Of a stretch of 64,000 nt of DNA, positions 25,605 through 33,865 are shown in pieces. Positions within the stretch are counted from its first letter, which is position 1; each line of letters starts with the position of its first letter. The position numbers and the translations under genes were made by a program. The notes under the pieces were generated by a model. It had not been told where the DNA came from and did no database searches. It saw only the letters and a list, made by a program, of their open reading frames with translations. The stretch comes from Rhodovulum sp. ES.010 (GTDB taxonomy: Bacteria > Pseudomonadota > Alphaproteobacteria > Rhodobacterales > Rhodobacteraceae): contig NZ_FSRS01000001.1 of assembly GCF_900142935.1 (NCBI RefSeq), forward strand, positions 878,001 to 942,000, in the 5' to 3' direction.

Positions 25605-25618
25605 TTGATCCAGGTCAA
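25605..25618. promoter_or_regulatory. FNR-type box upstream of cydA
   Basis: TTGAT, CCAG, GTCAA: close to the FnrL consensus TTGAT-N4-ATCAA with one half-site carrying GTCAA. It lies 126 bp ahead of the cydA start, in the gap after cydC. Confidence 0.72.
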
Positions 25619-25744
25619 AGTCGGCACACGAGCGTATACCTAGAACAAATCTAATATGAATCTCCTGCGCAACTTAGCCTTGGGCGAGCGGCGCCCGGTG
25701 GGGCATATTCGGATGAGGGATAACGGCCACAAGGAGGCCCGCCA

Positions 25745-27346
25745 ATGGAACTCGACATCGTCGAGCTGTCCCGGCTCCAGTTCGCCATGACAGCCATGTT
25801 TCACTTTCTCTTCGTGCCGCTCACGCTTGGCCTGTCGGTCATCGTGGCGATCATGGAGACGGTCTACGTGATGACCAACCGCCCGGTGTGGCGGCAGATG
25901 ACCAAGTTCTGGGCCACGCTGTTCGGGATCAACTTCGTCCTCGGCGTCGCGACCGGCATCACCATGGAATTCCAGTTCGGCATGAACTGGAGCTATTACA
26001 GCCATTACGTGGGCGACATCTTCGGCGCGCCGCTGGCCATCGAGGGGCTGATGGCCTTCTTCCTCGAGGCGACCTTCGTGGGGCTGATGTTCTTTGGCTG
26101 GGACAAGCTGTCGAAGGTCACCCACTGCGTCGTCACCTGGCTGGTGGCGATCGGGTCGAATTTCTCGGCGCTGTGGATCCTGATCGCCAACGGCTGGATG
26201 CAGAACCCCGTCGGCGCCGAGTTCAACCCGATGACCATGCGCATGGAGATGACGTCCTTCTTCGACGTCATGTTCAACCACGTGGCGCAAGCCAAGTTCG
26301 TGCACACCGTGTCGGCGGGCTATGTCACCGCCTCGGTCTTCGTGCTCGGCGTGTCGGCCTGGTACCTGCTGAAGGGCCGGCACGAAGCGCTGGCGCGGCG
26401 CTCGATCGCGGTGGCCGCGAGCTTCGGCCTCGCCTCGGCGCTGTCGGTCGTGGTGCTGGGCGACGAGTCGGGCTATTCGGCCACGCATTCGCAGAAGATG
26501 AAACTCGCCGCGGTCGAGGGGATGTGGGACACCTACGAGGCCCCGGCGCCCTTCAAGCTGATCGGCGTGCCCGACCAGGAGGCGCGCGAGACGAAATACG
26601 CGGTCCAGATCCCGGTGGTGATGGGGCTTCTCGGCACGCGGTCGCTGACCGAGGAAATGCCCGGCATCAACGACCTGGTGGCCGAGGCCGAGGACCGCAT
26701 CCGCAACGGGCTGCTTGCCTATGACGCGCTTCTGGAGATCCGCGCCGCGCGCGACGACGCCACGCCCGAGACGATCGCCCGGTTCGAGGCCCATGGCGAC
26801 GATCTGGGCTATGCGCTGCTGCTCAAGCGCTATGTCGAGGACCCGCGGCAGGCGACCGACGACCAGATCGCCATGGCCGCCGAAGACACCATTCCCGGGG
26901 TCTTCCCGCTGTTCTGGGCGTTCCGCGTCATGGTGGCGCTGGGCTTCGCCTTCATCGCGGTGATGCTGTTCTTCTTCATCCGCGCGAATTTCTACCGGAT
27001 GACCTTCCCGCGCTGGTCGCTCTGGGCCGCGGTCTTCGCGATCCCGGCGCCCTGGATCGCGGCCGAGGCGGGCTGGTTCGTGGCCGAGTACGGCCGCCAG
27101 CCCTGGACCGTGGACGGGGTGTTGCCCACCGCGCTGTCGGTGAGCCACCTGAGCGTGGGCCAGGTGGCCTTCACGCTGGCGGGCTTCGTCACCTTCTACT
27201 CGATCCTGTTCATCGTCGAGATGGGGCTGATGATCAAATACATCCGCAAGGGCCCGTACATGGACGTGCCCGAGACCGACGCCTGGACCAAGCGGCACAA
27301 TGACCGCCTGTCCGGGCGCGGGACCACGCAACAACCGGCGGAGTGA
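25745..27346 (+). CDS. cydA: Cytochrome bd ubiquinol oxidase subunit I
   Basis: The catalytic subunit of the cytochrome bd quinol:O2 oxidoreductase, 533 residues with about nine membrane helices. Haem ligands His20 (RLQFAMTAMFHFLFVPLT) and His187 (AKFVHTVSAGYVTA) and the signature GRQPW at 450-454 are present. The periplasmic Q-loop at about 250-370 is long, so this is the classical CydA type rather than the short-loop cyanide-insensitive CioA type. bd oxidases have high O2 affinity and tolerate sulfide and NO. A strong ribosome site AAGGAGG precedes the ATG. The cydA stop overlaps a GTG just before the cydB ATG. Confidence 0.97.
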   Translation: MELDIVELSRLQFAMTAMFHFLFVPLTLGLSVIVAIMETVYVMTNRPVWRQMTKFWATLFGINFVLGVATGITMEFQFGMNWSYYSHYVGDIFGAPLAIEGLMAFFLEATFVGLMFFGWDKLSKVTHCVVTWLVAIGSNFSALWILIANGWMQNPVGAEFNPMTMRMEMTSFFDVMFNHVAQAKFVHTVSAGYVTASVFVLGVSAWYLLKGRHEALARRSIAVAASFGLASALSVVVLGDESGYSATHSQKMKLAAVEGMWDTYEAPAPFKLIGVPDQEARETKYAVQIPVVMGLLGTRSLTEEMPGINDLVAEAEDRIRNGLLAYDALLEIRAARDDATPETIARFEAHGDDLGYALLLKRYVEDPRQATDDQIAMAAEDTIPGVFPLFWAFRVMVALGFAFIAVMLFFFIRANFYRMTFPRWSLWAAVFAIPAPWIAAEAGWFVAEYGRQPWTVDGVLPTALSVSHLSVGQVAFTLAGFVTFYSILFIVEMGLMIKYIRKGPYMDVPETDAWTKRHNDRLSGRGTTQQPAE

Positions 27347-27351
27347 AACCG

Positions 27352-28503
27352 ATGATCCTTCACGAATTCATGGATTTCGAAGTGCTGCGGGTGATCTGGT
27401 GGCTCCTCCTGGGGGTGCTGCTGATCGGGTTCGCGCTGACCGACGGGTTCGACCTGGGCGTGGGCGCGCTGCTGCCCTTCGTGGCCCGCACCGATATCGA
27501 GCGGCGGGTGGCGCTCAACACGGTCGGCCCCGTGTGGGAAGGGAACCAGGTGTGGTTCATCCTGGGCGGCGGTGCGATCTTCGCCGCCTGGCCGCCGCTT
27601 TACGCGGTCAGCTTCTCGGGCTTCTACCTTGCGATGTTCCTGATCCTCGCGGCGCTGATCCTGCGGCCCGTGGGGTTCAAGTACCGCTCCAAGCGCGAGT
27701 CCGAGACCTGGCGCAGCGTCTGGGACTGGGGGCTGTTCGTGGGCGGCTTCGTGCCCGCGCTGGTGTTCGGCGTGGCGGTCGGCAACGTGCTGCTGGGCGT
27801 GCCGTTCTACCTGACCGAGGACCTGATGCCGCGCTACGAGGGCACGTTCTTCGGCCTGCTCAACCCCTTCGCGCTGCTCGCGGGGCTGGCGTCCCTGTCG
27901 ATGCTGGTGATGCACGGCGCGGCCTGGCTGGTGTTCAAGACCGAAGGCATCGTCGCCCACCGCGCCCGCATCTTCGGCGGCTATGCCGCCGTGGCCACCA
28001 TCGTCACCTTCGCGCTGGCGGGGTTCTGGCTGGCGGTCGGGATCGACGGCTACCGCTTCCTCGACCAGGTGGTGACGGACGGCCCGTCGAACCCGCTGAT
28101 GAGCGAGGTGATGAGGGGCGGAAGCTGGCTGTCGGCCTATGACGAGCGGCCGTGGATCGTGATCGCGCCGATCATGGGCTTTGCCGGGGCGGCGCTGGCC
28201 TTCGCGGGGTTCAAGTTCGGCCGGGAGGGCTGGACGATGCTCGCCTCGAAACTGTCGATCACCGGGATCATCGCGACCGTGGGGCTGACGATGTTCCCGT
28301 TCATCCTGCCCTCGACCGTCGACCCGACCTCGTCGCTGACGGTGTGGGACAGCTCGTCCTCGCACCTGACGCTGTTCGTGATGCTGGTCTCGGCGGTGAT
28401 CTTCATGCCGATCATCCTTCTCTACACCGCCTGGGTCTACAAGGTGCTGTGGGGCAAGGTCACCGCCGACGACGTGCGCGACAACAGCGACTCGGTCTAC
28501 TGA
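27352..28503 (+). CDS. cydB: Cytochrome bd ubiquinol oxidase subunit II
   Basis: The second membrane subunit of cytochrome bd, 383 residues with about eight helices, with the conserved GFDLGVG segment (near 30) and WEGNQVWFILGGGAIFAAWP (near 60). ATG at 27352 chosen; the GTG at 27343 would add three residues. It is six bases downstream of the cydA stop and precedes cydX by 16 bp. Confidence 0.97.
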   Translation: MILHEFMDFEVLRVIWWLLLGVLLIGFALTDGFDLGVGALLPFVARTDIERRVALNTVGPVWEGNQVWFILGGGAIFAAWPPLYAVSFSGFYLAMFLILAALILRPVGFKYRSKRESETWRSVWDWGLFVGGFVPALVFGVAVGNVLLGVPFYLTEDLMPRYEGTFFGLLNPFALLAGLASLSMLVMHGAAWLVFKTEGIVAHRARIFGGYAAVATIVTFALAGFWLAVGIDGYRFLDQVVTDGPSNPLMSEVMRGGSWLSAYDERPWIVIAPIMGFAGAALAFAGFKFGREGWTMLASKLSITGIIATVGLTMFPFILPSTVDPTSSLTVWDSSSSHLTLFVMLVSAVIFMPIILLYTAWVYKVLWGKVTADDVRDNSDSVY

Positions 28504-28519
28504 GAAAGGAGCCTGAACG

Positions 28520-28642
28520 ATGTGGTATTTTGCCTGGATGCTGGGCCTTCCCCTCGCCGCGCTCCTCGCGGTGGTGAACGCGATCTGGCTGGAACTTCAC
28601 GAGGACGCGCTGATGGAAGAGACGGGCGAGGACGCCCGCTGA
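28520..28642 (+). CDS. cydX: Cytochrome bd small subunit CydX
   Basis: A 40-residue single-helix peptide beginning MWYFAWMLGLPLAALLAVV, the hallmark of CydX/CbdX, which sits against the haem site of subunit I and is needed for full oxidase activity. A ribosome site AAAGGAG lies 11 bases upstream of the ATG. It ends in an acidic tail (ELHEDALMEETGEDAR). A strong terminator follows, closing the cydABX unit. Confidence 0.93.
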   Translation: MWYFAWMLGLPLAALLAVVNAIWLELHEDALMEETGEDAR

Positions 28643-28664
28643 GGCGCCCCCTGCCCGCCCCCTG

Positions 28665-28691
28665 CGGCCCGCGCCCCGGCGCGGGCCGTTT
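28665..28691 (+). terminator. Rho-independent terminator after cydX
   Basis: CGGCCCGCGC at 28665-28674 and GCGCGGGCCG at 28679-28688 form a perfect 10-bp stem with a 4-base loop, then TTT. A second 8-bp hairpin (CGCGACGC at 28692-28699, GCGTCGCG at 28712-28719) follows. The next gene should therefore have its own promoter. Confidence 0.78.
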
Positions 28692-28734
28692 CGCGACGCC
28701 AAGCGGACAAAGCGTCGCGCCGAAACATGAGTTT

Positions 28735-28748
28735 TTGACATAGGTCAA
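28735..28748. promoter_or_regulatory. FNR-type box upstream of the sulfide:quinone oxidoreductase-like gene
   Basis: TTGAC, ATAG, GTCAA: a perfect palindrome 66 bp ahead of the start codon at 28815, downstream of the cydX terminator. Confidence 0.75.
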
Positions 28749-28757
28749 GGATTCGGC

Positions 28758-28773
28758 GTATGCAGACGCATAC
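28758..28773. promoter_or_regulatory. Inverted repeat GTATGC-N4-GCATAC in the same promoter
   Basis: A perfect 6-bp inverted repeat with a 4-bp spacer, 9 bp downstream of the FNR-type box and 41 bp ahead of the start codon. Its position is typical of a repressor operator. ArsR-type sulfide sensors (SqrR/BigR) control sqr in relatives, but the sequence does not clearly match their published motifs, so the binder is unknown. Confidence 0.5.
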
Positions 28774-28814
28774 ACATGCGCATAATTGAATGTATAGGAG
28801 GGAGGGCAAGACGC

Positions 28815-30137
28815 ATGACGGACCTCGATCGATTCACGCCGTCGCGGCGGGCGTTCCTCGGCATGGCGGCCGGCGGGCTGGCGCTGGGCGGGGCCGTGGC
28901 GCCGGCCCGGGCCGAGAAGATCGCCACCAAGGCCAAGATCGTGATCCTGGGCGCGGGCGCGGCAGGCACCGCGATGGCGAACCGGCTGGTCGAGCGGCTG
29001 GACGGCGCGCAGATCACCCTGATCGACGGGCGCAAGCGGCACCTCTACCAGCCCGGCTTCACCCTGATCGCGGCGGGGCTGAAACCGGCGACCTACTCGG
29101 TGTCGAGCACGCAGGAATGGCTGCCCCGCGGCGTCGACTGGATCGCCGAGGGCGCGGCCGAGATCGACCCCGAGGCCAACACGGTGGTCACCGAGGGCGG
29201 CAAGACCGTCTCCTACGACTTCCTGATCCTGGCCAGCGGGCTGAAGCTCGACTGGGACGCGGTCGAGGGCTTCGAGATGGGGCTTGTCGGCACCAACGGT
29301 ATCGGCGCGGTCTATGCCGGCCCCGAACAGGCCGCGGCGACCTGGGGCGCGATGGACCGGTTCACCGACGAGGGCGGCAAGGCCGTCTTCTTCCGCCCCG
29401 CCACGGAAATGAAATGCGCGGGCGCCCCGCTGAAATACACCTTCCTCACCGACGACTACGCGCGCCGCAAGGGCAGCCGGGGCCGGGTGGAAATCCACTA
29501 CCACGCCCATTCCGGCAGCCTCTTCTCGGTGCCCATCGTGAACGAGAAGGTGCGGATGCTGTTCGACGACCGGGGCGTGAAGACGCAATACGACCACGTC
29601 CTGAAGGCCATCGATCCGGGCAAGAAGATCCTGACCTTCGCCACGCCCGAGGGCGACGTGGAAACCGATTACGACTTCACCAACGTGATCCCGCCGATGG
29701 TCGCCCCCGACGTGGTGCGCAACTCTCCCCTGCCCTGGCAGACGGGCCCCTGGGCGGGCCGGCAGGGCTGGGCCGAGGTCGACAAGGAAACCCTGCGCCA
29801 CGCGCGCTATCCCAACGTCTTCGCCGTGGGCGACATCGCGGGCGTGCCAAAGGGCAAGACGGCGGCCTCGGTCAAGTGGCAGGTGCCGGTGGCCGAGGAT
29901 CACCTTGTGGCCGACATCGCGGGCAAGCTGAGTCCGGCGGCCTATAACGGCTATACCTCCTGCCCGATGATCACCCGGGTGGGCCGGGCGATGCTGGTCG
30001 AGTTCGACTACCGCAACAACCTCACCCCCTCCTTCCCGGGCGTGATCGCGCCGCTCGAAGAGCTGTGGATCTCGTGGCTGATGAAGGAGGTGGCGCTGAA
30101 GGCCACCTACAACGCGATGCTGCGCGGCAAGGCGTAA
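28815..30137 (+). CDS. Sulfide:quinone oxidoreductase-like FAD protein with Tat signal
   Basis: A 440-residue flavoprotein of the SQR/FCC group that would oxidise sulfide and pass electrons to quinone. The N-terminus has a Tat signal (SRRAFLGMAAGGLALGGAVAPARA, Arg11-Arg12). FAD-binding GAGAAG is at 46-51, followed by ITLIDGRKRHLYQPGFTLIA. Cys201 (EMKCAGAPLK) and Cys383 (SCPMITRVG) correspond to the two disulfide cysteines near the flavin; the third N-terminal cysteine of type I SQR is missing. The C-terminal WISWLMKEVALKATYNAML helix could bind the membrane. ATG at 28815 follows GGAGGGAGG. Position right after cydABX suggests feeding electrons into the sulfide-tolerant bd oxidase. A flavocytochrome-c-like sulfide dehydrogenase is the alternative, but no cytochrome gene is adjacent. 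Confidence 0.85.
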   Translation: MTDLDRFTPSRRAFLGMAAGGLALGGAVAPARAEKIATKAKIVILGAGAAGTAMANRLVERLDGAQITLIDGRKRHLYQPGFTLIAAGLKPATYSVSSTQEWLPRGVDWIAEGAAEIDPEANTVVTEGGKTVSYDFLILASGLKLDWDAVEGFEMGLVGTNGIGAVYAGPEQAAATWGAMDRFTDEGGKAVFFRPATEMKCAGAPLKYTFLTDDYARRKGSRGRVEIHYHAHSGSLFSVPIVNEKVRMLFDDRGVKTQYDHVLKAIDPGKKILTFATPEGDVETDYDFTNVIPPMVAPDVVRNSPLPWQTGPWAGRQGWAEVDKETLRHARYPNVFAVGDIAGVPKGKTAASVKWQVPVAEDHLVADIAGKLSPAAYNGYTSCPMITRVGRAMLVEFDYRNNLTPSFPGVIAPLEELWISWLMKEVALKATYNAMLRGKA

Positions 30138-30149
30138 GGAGACGGACCC

Positions 30150-30509
30150 ATGCAGGAACTCACCCTCGAAACCATGATCGCCGTGTTCCAGGAAATGTTC
30201 GGCGCTGCGCTGTTCTGGACCATGGTGGTCGTCGCCTTAATCATTACTCTGGCATTCATCTTTGTTCTGATTCGCGACCGCAGCGTCGAGGGCCGCTATC
30301 TGGCCCGGGCCGAACTGTCGGCGCCGATCGGGGCAATCGCCGCGATCCTGTTCGTGCAGTACATGACCAATTCGGGCTTCTCCGATATCGGCGGGCCAAT
30401 CGACGTCATCGTGCTGCTGTTCACCGGGGTCGCGGGGGCCGGCGGGCTGATCTTCCTGGCCTATGTGGTGCAGGCGTTCACCCGGCAGCCCGAGGATGAC
30501 GGATATTGA
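30150..30509 (+). CDS. Small membrane protein, DUF5368-like
   Basis: A 119-residue protein with three hydrophobic segments (about 18-40, 57-72 and 85-108), ending in an acidic tail PEDDGY. The pattern FWTMVVVALIITLAFIFVLIRDRSVEGRYLARAELSAPIGAIAAI resembles a family (DUF5368) that I associate with Rhodobacteraceae SQR loci; that name is from memory and not verified. Located 12 bp after the SQR-like gene and 19 bp before a TDT channel, so part of the same operon. A ribosome site AAGGAGACGG precedes it. Confidence 0.7.
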   Translation: MQELTLETMIAVFQEMFGAALFWTMVVVALIITLAFIFVLIRDRSVEGRYLARAELSAPIGAIAAILFVQYMTNSGFSDIGGPIDVIVLLFTGVAGAGGLIFLAYVVQAFTRQPEDDGY

Positions 30510-30528
30510 CCAAGGAGTCTCGGCCAAG

Positions 30529-31518
30529 ATGAGCGCAACCGCAGATGACCATTCCGGGGCGGGCGGCGAGGACAGCCGCCTGGCCCATTACCCGATCACC
30601 TTCTTCGCGACCGTCATGGGGATGCTGGGCTTCACGCTCGCGCTGCATGCCGGCGAGCGCGCCTACGGGCTGACCGTGTCGTTCTCGCATTACGCGCTGC
30701 TGGCCTCGGCGGCGCTGCTCGTCGCGGTGGCGGCGGGCTACGCGGCGAAGATGCTCACCCACTTCAAGATGGCCGCCTGGGAATGGCATCACCCGGTCCG
30801 GCTCGCCTTCTTTCCCACCATGTCGATCTCGCTGATCCTGATGTCGGTCGCGACGCTGGCGGACTACCCCGCGCTGGCCGAGCCGCTGTGGATCGCCGGC
30901 ACGGCGCTGCAGGGAGTGCTGTCGCTGCTGGTGATCTCGGACTGGATCGGGCATCGCCATTTCAAGCCCGGCCATCTCAGCGCGGCCTGGTTCATCCCGC
31001 CGGTGGGCAACATCCTGGTCCCGATCGCGGGCGCGCAGATGGGCTATACCGACATCTCCTGGCTGTTCTTCTCGGGCGGGCTGTTGTTCTGGGTGGTGCT
31101 GCTGACGCTGGTGGTGAACCGGCTGACCTTCCACGACCCGCTGCCCTCGCGGCTGCAGCCCACCCTTGTGATCCTGATCGCGCCGCCCGCGGTGGGCTTC
31201 ATCGCCTGGATGCGGCTGAACGGGGAACTCGACCACCTGGCGATGTTCCTGATCAACGCGGCCTATGTCTTTGCCCTGATCGTGGCCACGCAACTGCCCA
31301 AGATCCTGCGCCTGCCCTTCGCGCTGTCGTTCTGGGCGCTGTCGTTCCCGCTGGCGGCGCTGACCATCGCGACCTTCCTCTATGCAGGCGCGAGCGGGTC
31401 GGCCTTCCACAAGACGCTGGGCGGCGGGCTTCTGGCGCTGCTGACCGTGGTCATCGCGGTGCTGATCGGCCGGACCGCGGTCGCCATCGCGCGGCACGAG
31501 ATCTGCCAGCCCGAATAG
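30529..31518 (+). CDS. TDT/SLAC1 family membrane transporter (TehA-like)
   Basis: A 329-residue integral membrane protein with about ten helices, typical of the tellurite-resistance/dicarboxylate/sulfite transporter (TDT) superfamily: LAHYPITFFATVMGMLGFTLALHAGE at the first helix and HHPVRLAFFPTMSISLILMSV later. Family members include plant anion channel SLAC1, TehA and the yeast sulfite exporter SSU1. Its place downstream of an SQR-like gene makes export of a sulfur oxyanion (sulfite) a good hypothesis. Start ATG 30529 chosen over a longer frame; the ribosome site aaggagt is somewhat distant (12 bp). It ends the operon, followed by a strong terminator. Confidence 0.85.
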   Translation: MSATADDHSGAGGEDSRLAHYPITFFATVMGMLGFTLALHAGERAYGLTVSFSHYALLASAALLVAVAAGYAAKMLTHFKMAAWEWHHPVRLAFFPTMSISLILMSVATLADYPALAEPLWIAGTALQGVLSLLVISDWIGHRHFKPGHLSAAWFIPPVGNILVPIAGAQMGYTDISWLFFSGGLLFWVVLLTLVVNRLTFHDPLPSRLQPTLVILIAPPAVGFIAWMRLNGELDHLAMFLINAAYVFALIVATQLPKILRLPFALSFWALSFPLAALTIATFLYAGASGSAFHKTLGGGLLALLTVVIAVLIGRTAVAIARHEICQPE

Positions 31519-31541
31519 CGCCGGGCGCGGGTGCATGCAGG

Positions 31542-31575
31542 GGGCGGTCCCGCGGGGGCCGCCCTTTCCCGTTTC
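31542..31575 (+). terminator. Rho-independent terminator after the TDT transporter gene
   Basis: GGGCGGTCCC at 31542-31551 and GGGGCCGCCC at 31555-31564 form a 10-bp stem with one G-U pair and a 3-base loop, followed by TTTCCCGTTTC. Confidence 0.75.
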
Positions 31576-31601
31576 GGGGTGGCCGCGCGCTGGCGCGCGC
31601 G

Positions 31602-31638
31602 GCGCCTCCGGCGGGAGTATTTCGGCCAAGAAGAAGGC
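31602..31638 (+). repeat. Dispersed intergenic repeat, single copy
   Basis: Contains ctccggcgggagtatttcgg followed by ccaagaagaagg, matching the cores at 11551 and 50180. It lies just after the TDT terminator and 117 bp before the next gene. Confidence 0.65.
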
Positions 31639-31754
31639 CGCACGCGGGACCGGCGGGCGGCGGAAGTCGCTTGCGGGCCGAGCGCGGCACGGCATAGCAT
31701 GCCGCCGACCGAACGCGGACCGGGCCGGTCCGCCGAGACCAGGGGGAGAGGACG

Positions 31755-32894
31755 ATGAAGGCGAAAGCAACGGCGCTCGGGGTGGCGGCCGCGCTGGCGA
31801 TGGCGGGAGCGGCGCAGGCCGAGCCGGTCAAGGTGGGCATGATCACCACGCTGTCGGGGGGCGGCGCGAGCCTTGGCATCGACACGCGCGACGGGTTCAT
31901 GCTGGCGGTGAAGCGGGCGGGCAATCCCGACCTGGAGGTCGTTATCGAGGACGACCAGAGGAAACCGGACATCGCGGTGCAGCTGGCCGACAAGATGATC
32001 CAGTCCGAGAAAGTCGACGTGCTGACCGGCATCGTGTGGTCGAACCTCGCGATGGCCGTGGTGCCCGCCGCGACCGCGCAGGGCAAGGTCTACCTCTCGA
32101 CCAATGCCGCGCCCTCGCAGCTGGCGGGCAAGGGCTGCAACCCGAACTATTTCTCGGTCAGCTACCAGAACGACAACCTGCACGAGGCCGCGGGCGCCTA
32201 TGCCGCCACCGCCGGGATCACCAAGGCGTTCATCATGGCGCCCAACTACCCCGCCGGGCAGGATTCGCTGGCGGGCTTCAAGCGGTTCTACGAGGGCGAG
32301 GTCGTGGGCGAGGTCTATACCCAGTTGGGCCAGACCGACTACGCGGGCGAAATCGCCCAGATCCGCGCCTCGGGCGCGGACGGCGTGTTCATCTTCCTGC
32401 CGGGCGGGATGGGGATTTCCTTCGTCAAGCAATACGCGGATTCGGGCGTCGGGCTGCCGCTGATCGGCCCGGCCTTTTCCTTCGAGCAATCGATCATCCA
32501 AGCAATGGGCGATGCCGCCCTGGGCGTTCTGAACGGCGCGAACTGGTCGCCCGATCTGGACAACCCGGCGAACACCGCCTTCGTCGAGGGCTTCGCCGCG
32601 GAATACGGGCGGCTGCCCTCGGTCTATGCCTCCTACGGCTATGACACGGCGAACCTGCTGCTCTCGGCCATGGCCAAGGCCGACGTCAAGGATGCCGACG
32701 CGTTCCGCGCCGCGCTGAAGGAGGCCGATTTCGACTCGGTCCGCGGCGATTTCGCCTTCAGCGCCTCGCAGCATCCGGTGCAAGACCTTTACGTGCGCGA
32801 GGTGGTCAAGGACGGCGACGTGCTGACCAACCGCATCGTCGGCACCGCGATCGAGGATCGCGGCCACGCCTACGAGGACGCGTGCAAGATGTAA
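31755..32894 (+). CDS. ABC transporter substrate-binding protein (LivK type)
   Basis: A 379-residue periplasmic binding protein of the branched-chain amino acid type, first gene of a five-gene transporter operon. Signal peptide at 1-22 (MKAKATALGVAAALAMAGAAQA). The Leu/Ile/Val-binding fold begins EPVKVGMITTLSGGGASLGIDTRDGFMLAVKRAG and includes a two-cysteine pair near 128 and 378. Ligand cannot be read from sequence; this subfamily also binds amides, aromatic acids and polyamines. A ribosome site agggggagagg precedes the ATG. The gene carries no nearby catabolic enzymes. Confidence 0.9.
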   Translation: MKAKATALGVAAALAMAGAAQAEPVKVGMITTLSGGGASLGIDTRDGFMLAVKRAGNPDLEVVIEDDQRKPDIAVQLADKMIQSEKVDVLTGIVWSNLAMAVVPAATAQGKVYLSTNAAPSQLAGKGCNPNYFSVSYQNDNLHEAAGAYAATAGITKAFIMAPNYPAGQDSLAGFKRFYEGEVVGEVYTQLGQTDYAGEIAQIRASGADGVFIFLPGGMGISFVKQYADSGVGLPLIGPAFSFEQSIIQAMGDAALGVLNGANWSPDLDNPANTAFVEGFAAEYGRLPSVYASYGYDTANLLLSAMAKADVKDADAFRAALKEADFDSVRGDFAFSASQHPVQDLYVREVVKDGDVLTNRIVGTAIEDRGHAYEDACKM

Positions 32895-32955
32895 CCGGCG
32901 CGGGCGGGTGCTGCGCGCGCCCGCCCGCCCCCCGAGGGACCGCCTCTTGTCCGTG

Positions 32956-33864
32956 ATGCTCTTGATCGAGCAGGCCCTGAACGGCCTGCAATACGGCGTC
33001 ATGCTGTTCCTGATGGCCGCCGGTCTGACGCTGGTCTTCGGCGTGATGGGGCTGATCAACCTCGCGCATGGGTCGCTGTTCATGGTGGGCGCGTTCGCCT
33101 GTGCCGCGGTCGCCGGTGCGACGGGCAGTTTCTGGCTGGGTCTGGCGGCCAGCCTGGCGGCGGCGGCCGCTGCCGGGGCGCTCGTGGAACTGACCGTGAT
33201 CCGGCGGCTTTACGCCCGCGACCACCTCGACCAGGTGCTGGCGACCTTTGCGCTGATCCTGGTGTTTTCGGAAGGAACCCGCTGGCTGTTCGGATCGTTC
33301 CCGCTTTATCTCGACATCCCCGATGCGCTGGCCGGGCCCGTCACCCTGCCCGGCGGCATCGACTACCCGCTGTATCGGCTGGTTCTGATCGGCATCGGGC
33401 TGGCGATTGCGGGGGCGCTGTTCTGGCTGATCGGGCGCACGCGGCTGGGGGTGCGCATCCGCGCGGGCGAGGCCGACCGCGAGATGATCGCCGCCCTCGG
33501 CGTCGATATCTCGCGGCTTTACACCATCGTCTTCGCGCTGGGGGCGGCGCTTGCGGGGCTGGCCGGCGCGCTGGTCGGCGCGCTGCAATCGGTGCAGGTG
33601 GGCATGGGCGAACCCGTGCTGATCCTCGCCTTCGTGGTGATCGTGATCGGCGGCATCGGGTCGATCAAGGGCGCACTGGTGGGCGCGATCCTGGTGGGGC
33701 TGACCGACACGCTGGGCCGGTTCCTGCTGCCGATCCTGTTCGGCACCTTCATGGAAACCTCGGCCGCCACCTCGGTCGGCGCGGCGCTGGCGTCGATGCT
33801 GATCTACATCCTGATGGCCGGCGTGCTGGTGGTCCGCCCCGGCGGGCTTTACGGGCGGGCCTGA
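32956..33864 (+). CDS. ABC transporter permease (LivH type)
   Basis: A 302-residue inner membrane permease with about eight helices. Starts with the LivH hallmark NGLQYGVMLFLMAAGLTLVFGVMGLINLAHGSLFMVGAF; the EAA-like loop FVVIVIGGIGSIKGALVGAILVGLTD is near 235. Start uncertain: TTG 32947 has the better-spaced ribosome site (GAGGG), ATG 32956 gives the family-like N-terminus; ATG chosen. Works with the next gene as a heterodimeric channel for the LivK-type binding protein. Confidence 0.92.
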   Translation: MLLIEQALNGLQYGVMLFLMAAGLTLVFGVMGLINLAHGSLFMVGAFACAAVAGATGSFWLGLAASLAAAAAAGALVELTVIRRLYARDHLDQVLATFALILVFSEGTRWLFGSFPLYLDIPDALAGPVTLPGGIDYPLYRLVLIGIGLAIAGALFWLIGRTRLGVRIRAGEADREMIAALGVDISRLYTIVFALGAALAGLAGALVGALQSVQVGMGEPVLILAFVVIVIGGIGSIKGALVGAILVGLTDTLGRFLLPILFGTFMETSAATSVGAALASMLIYILMAGVLVVRPGGLYGRA

Positions 33865-33865
33865 G

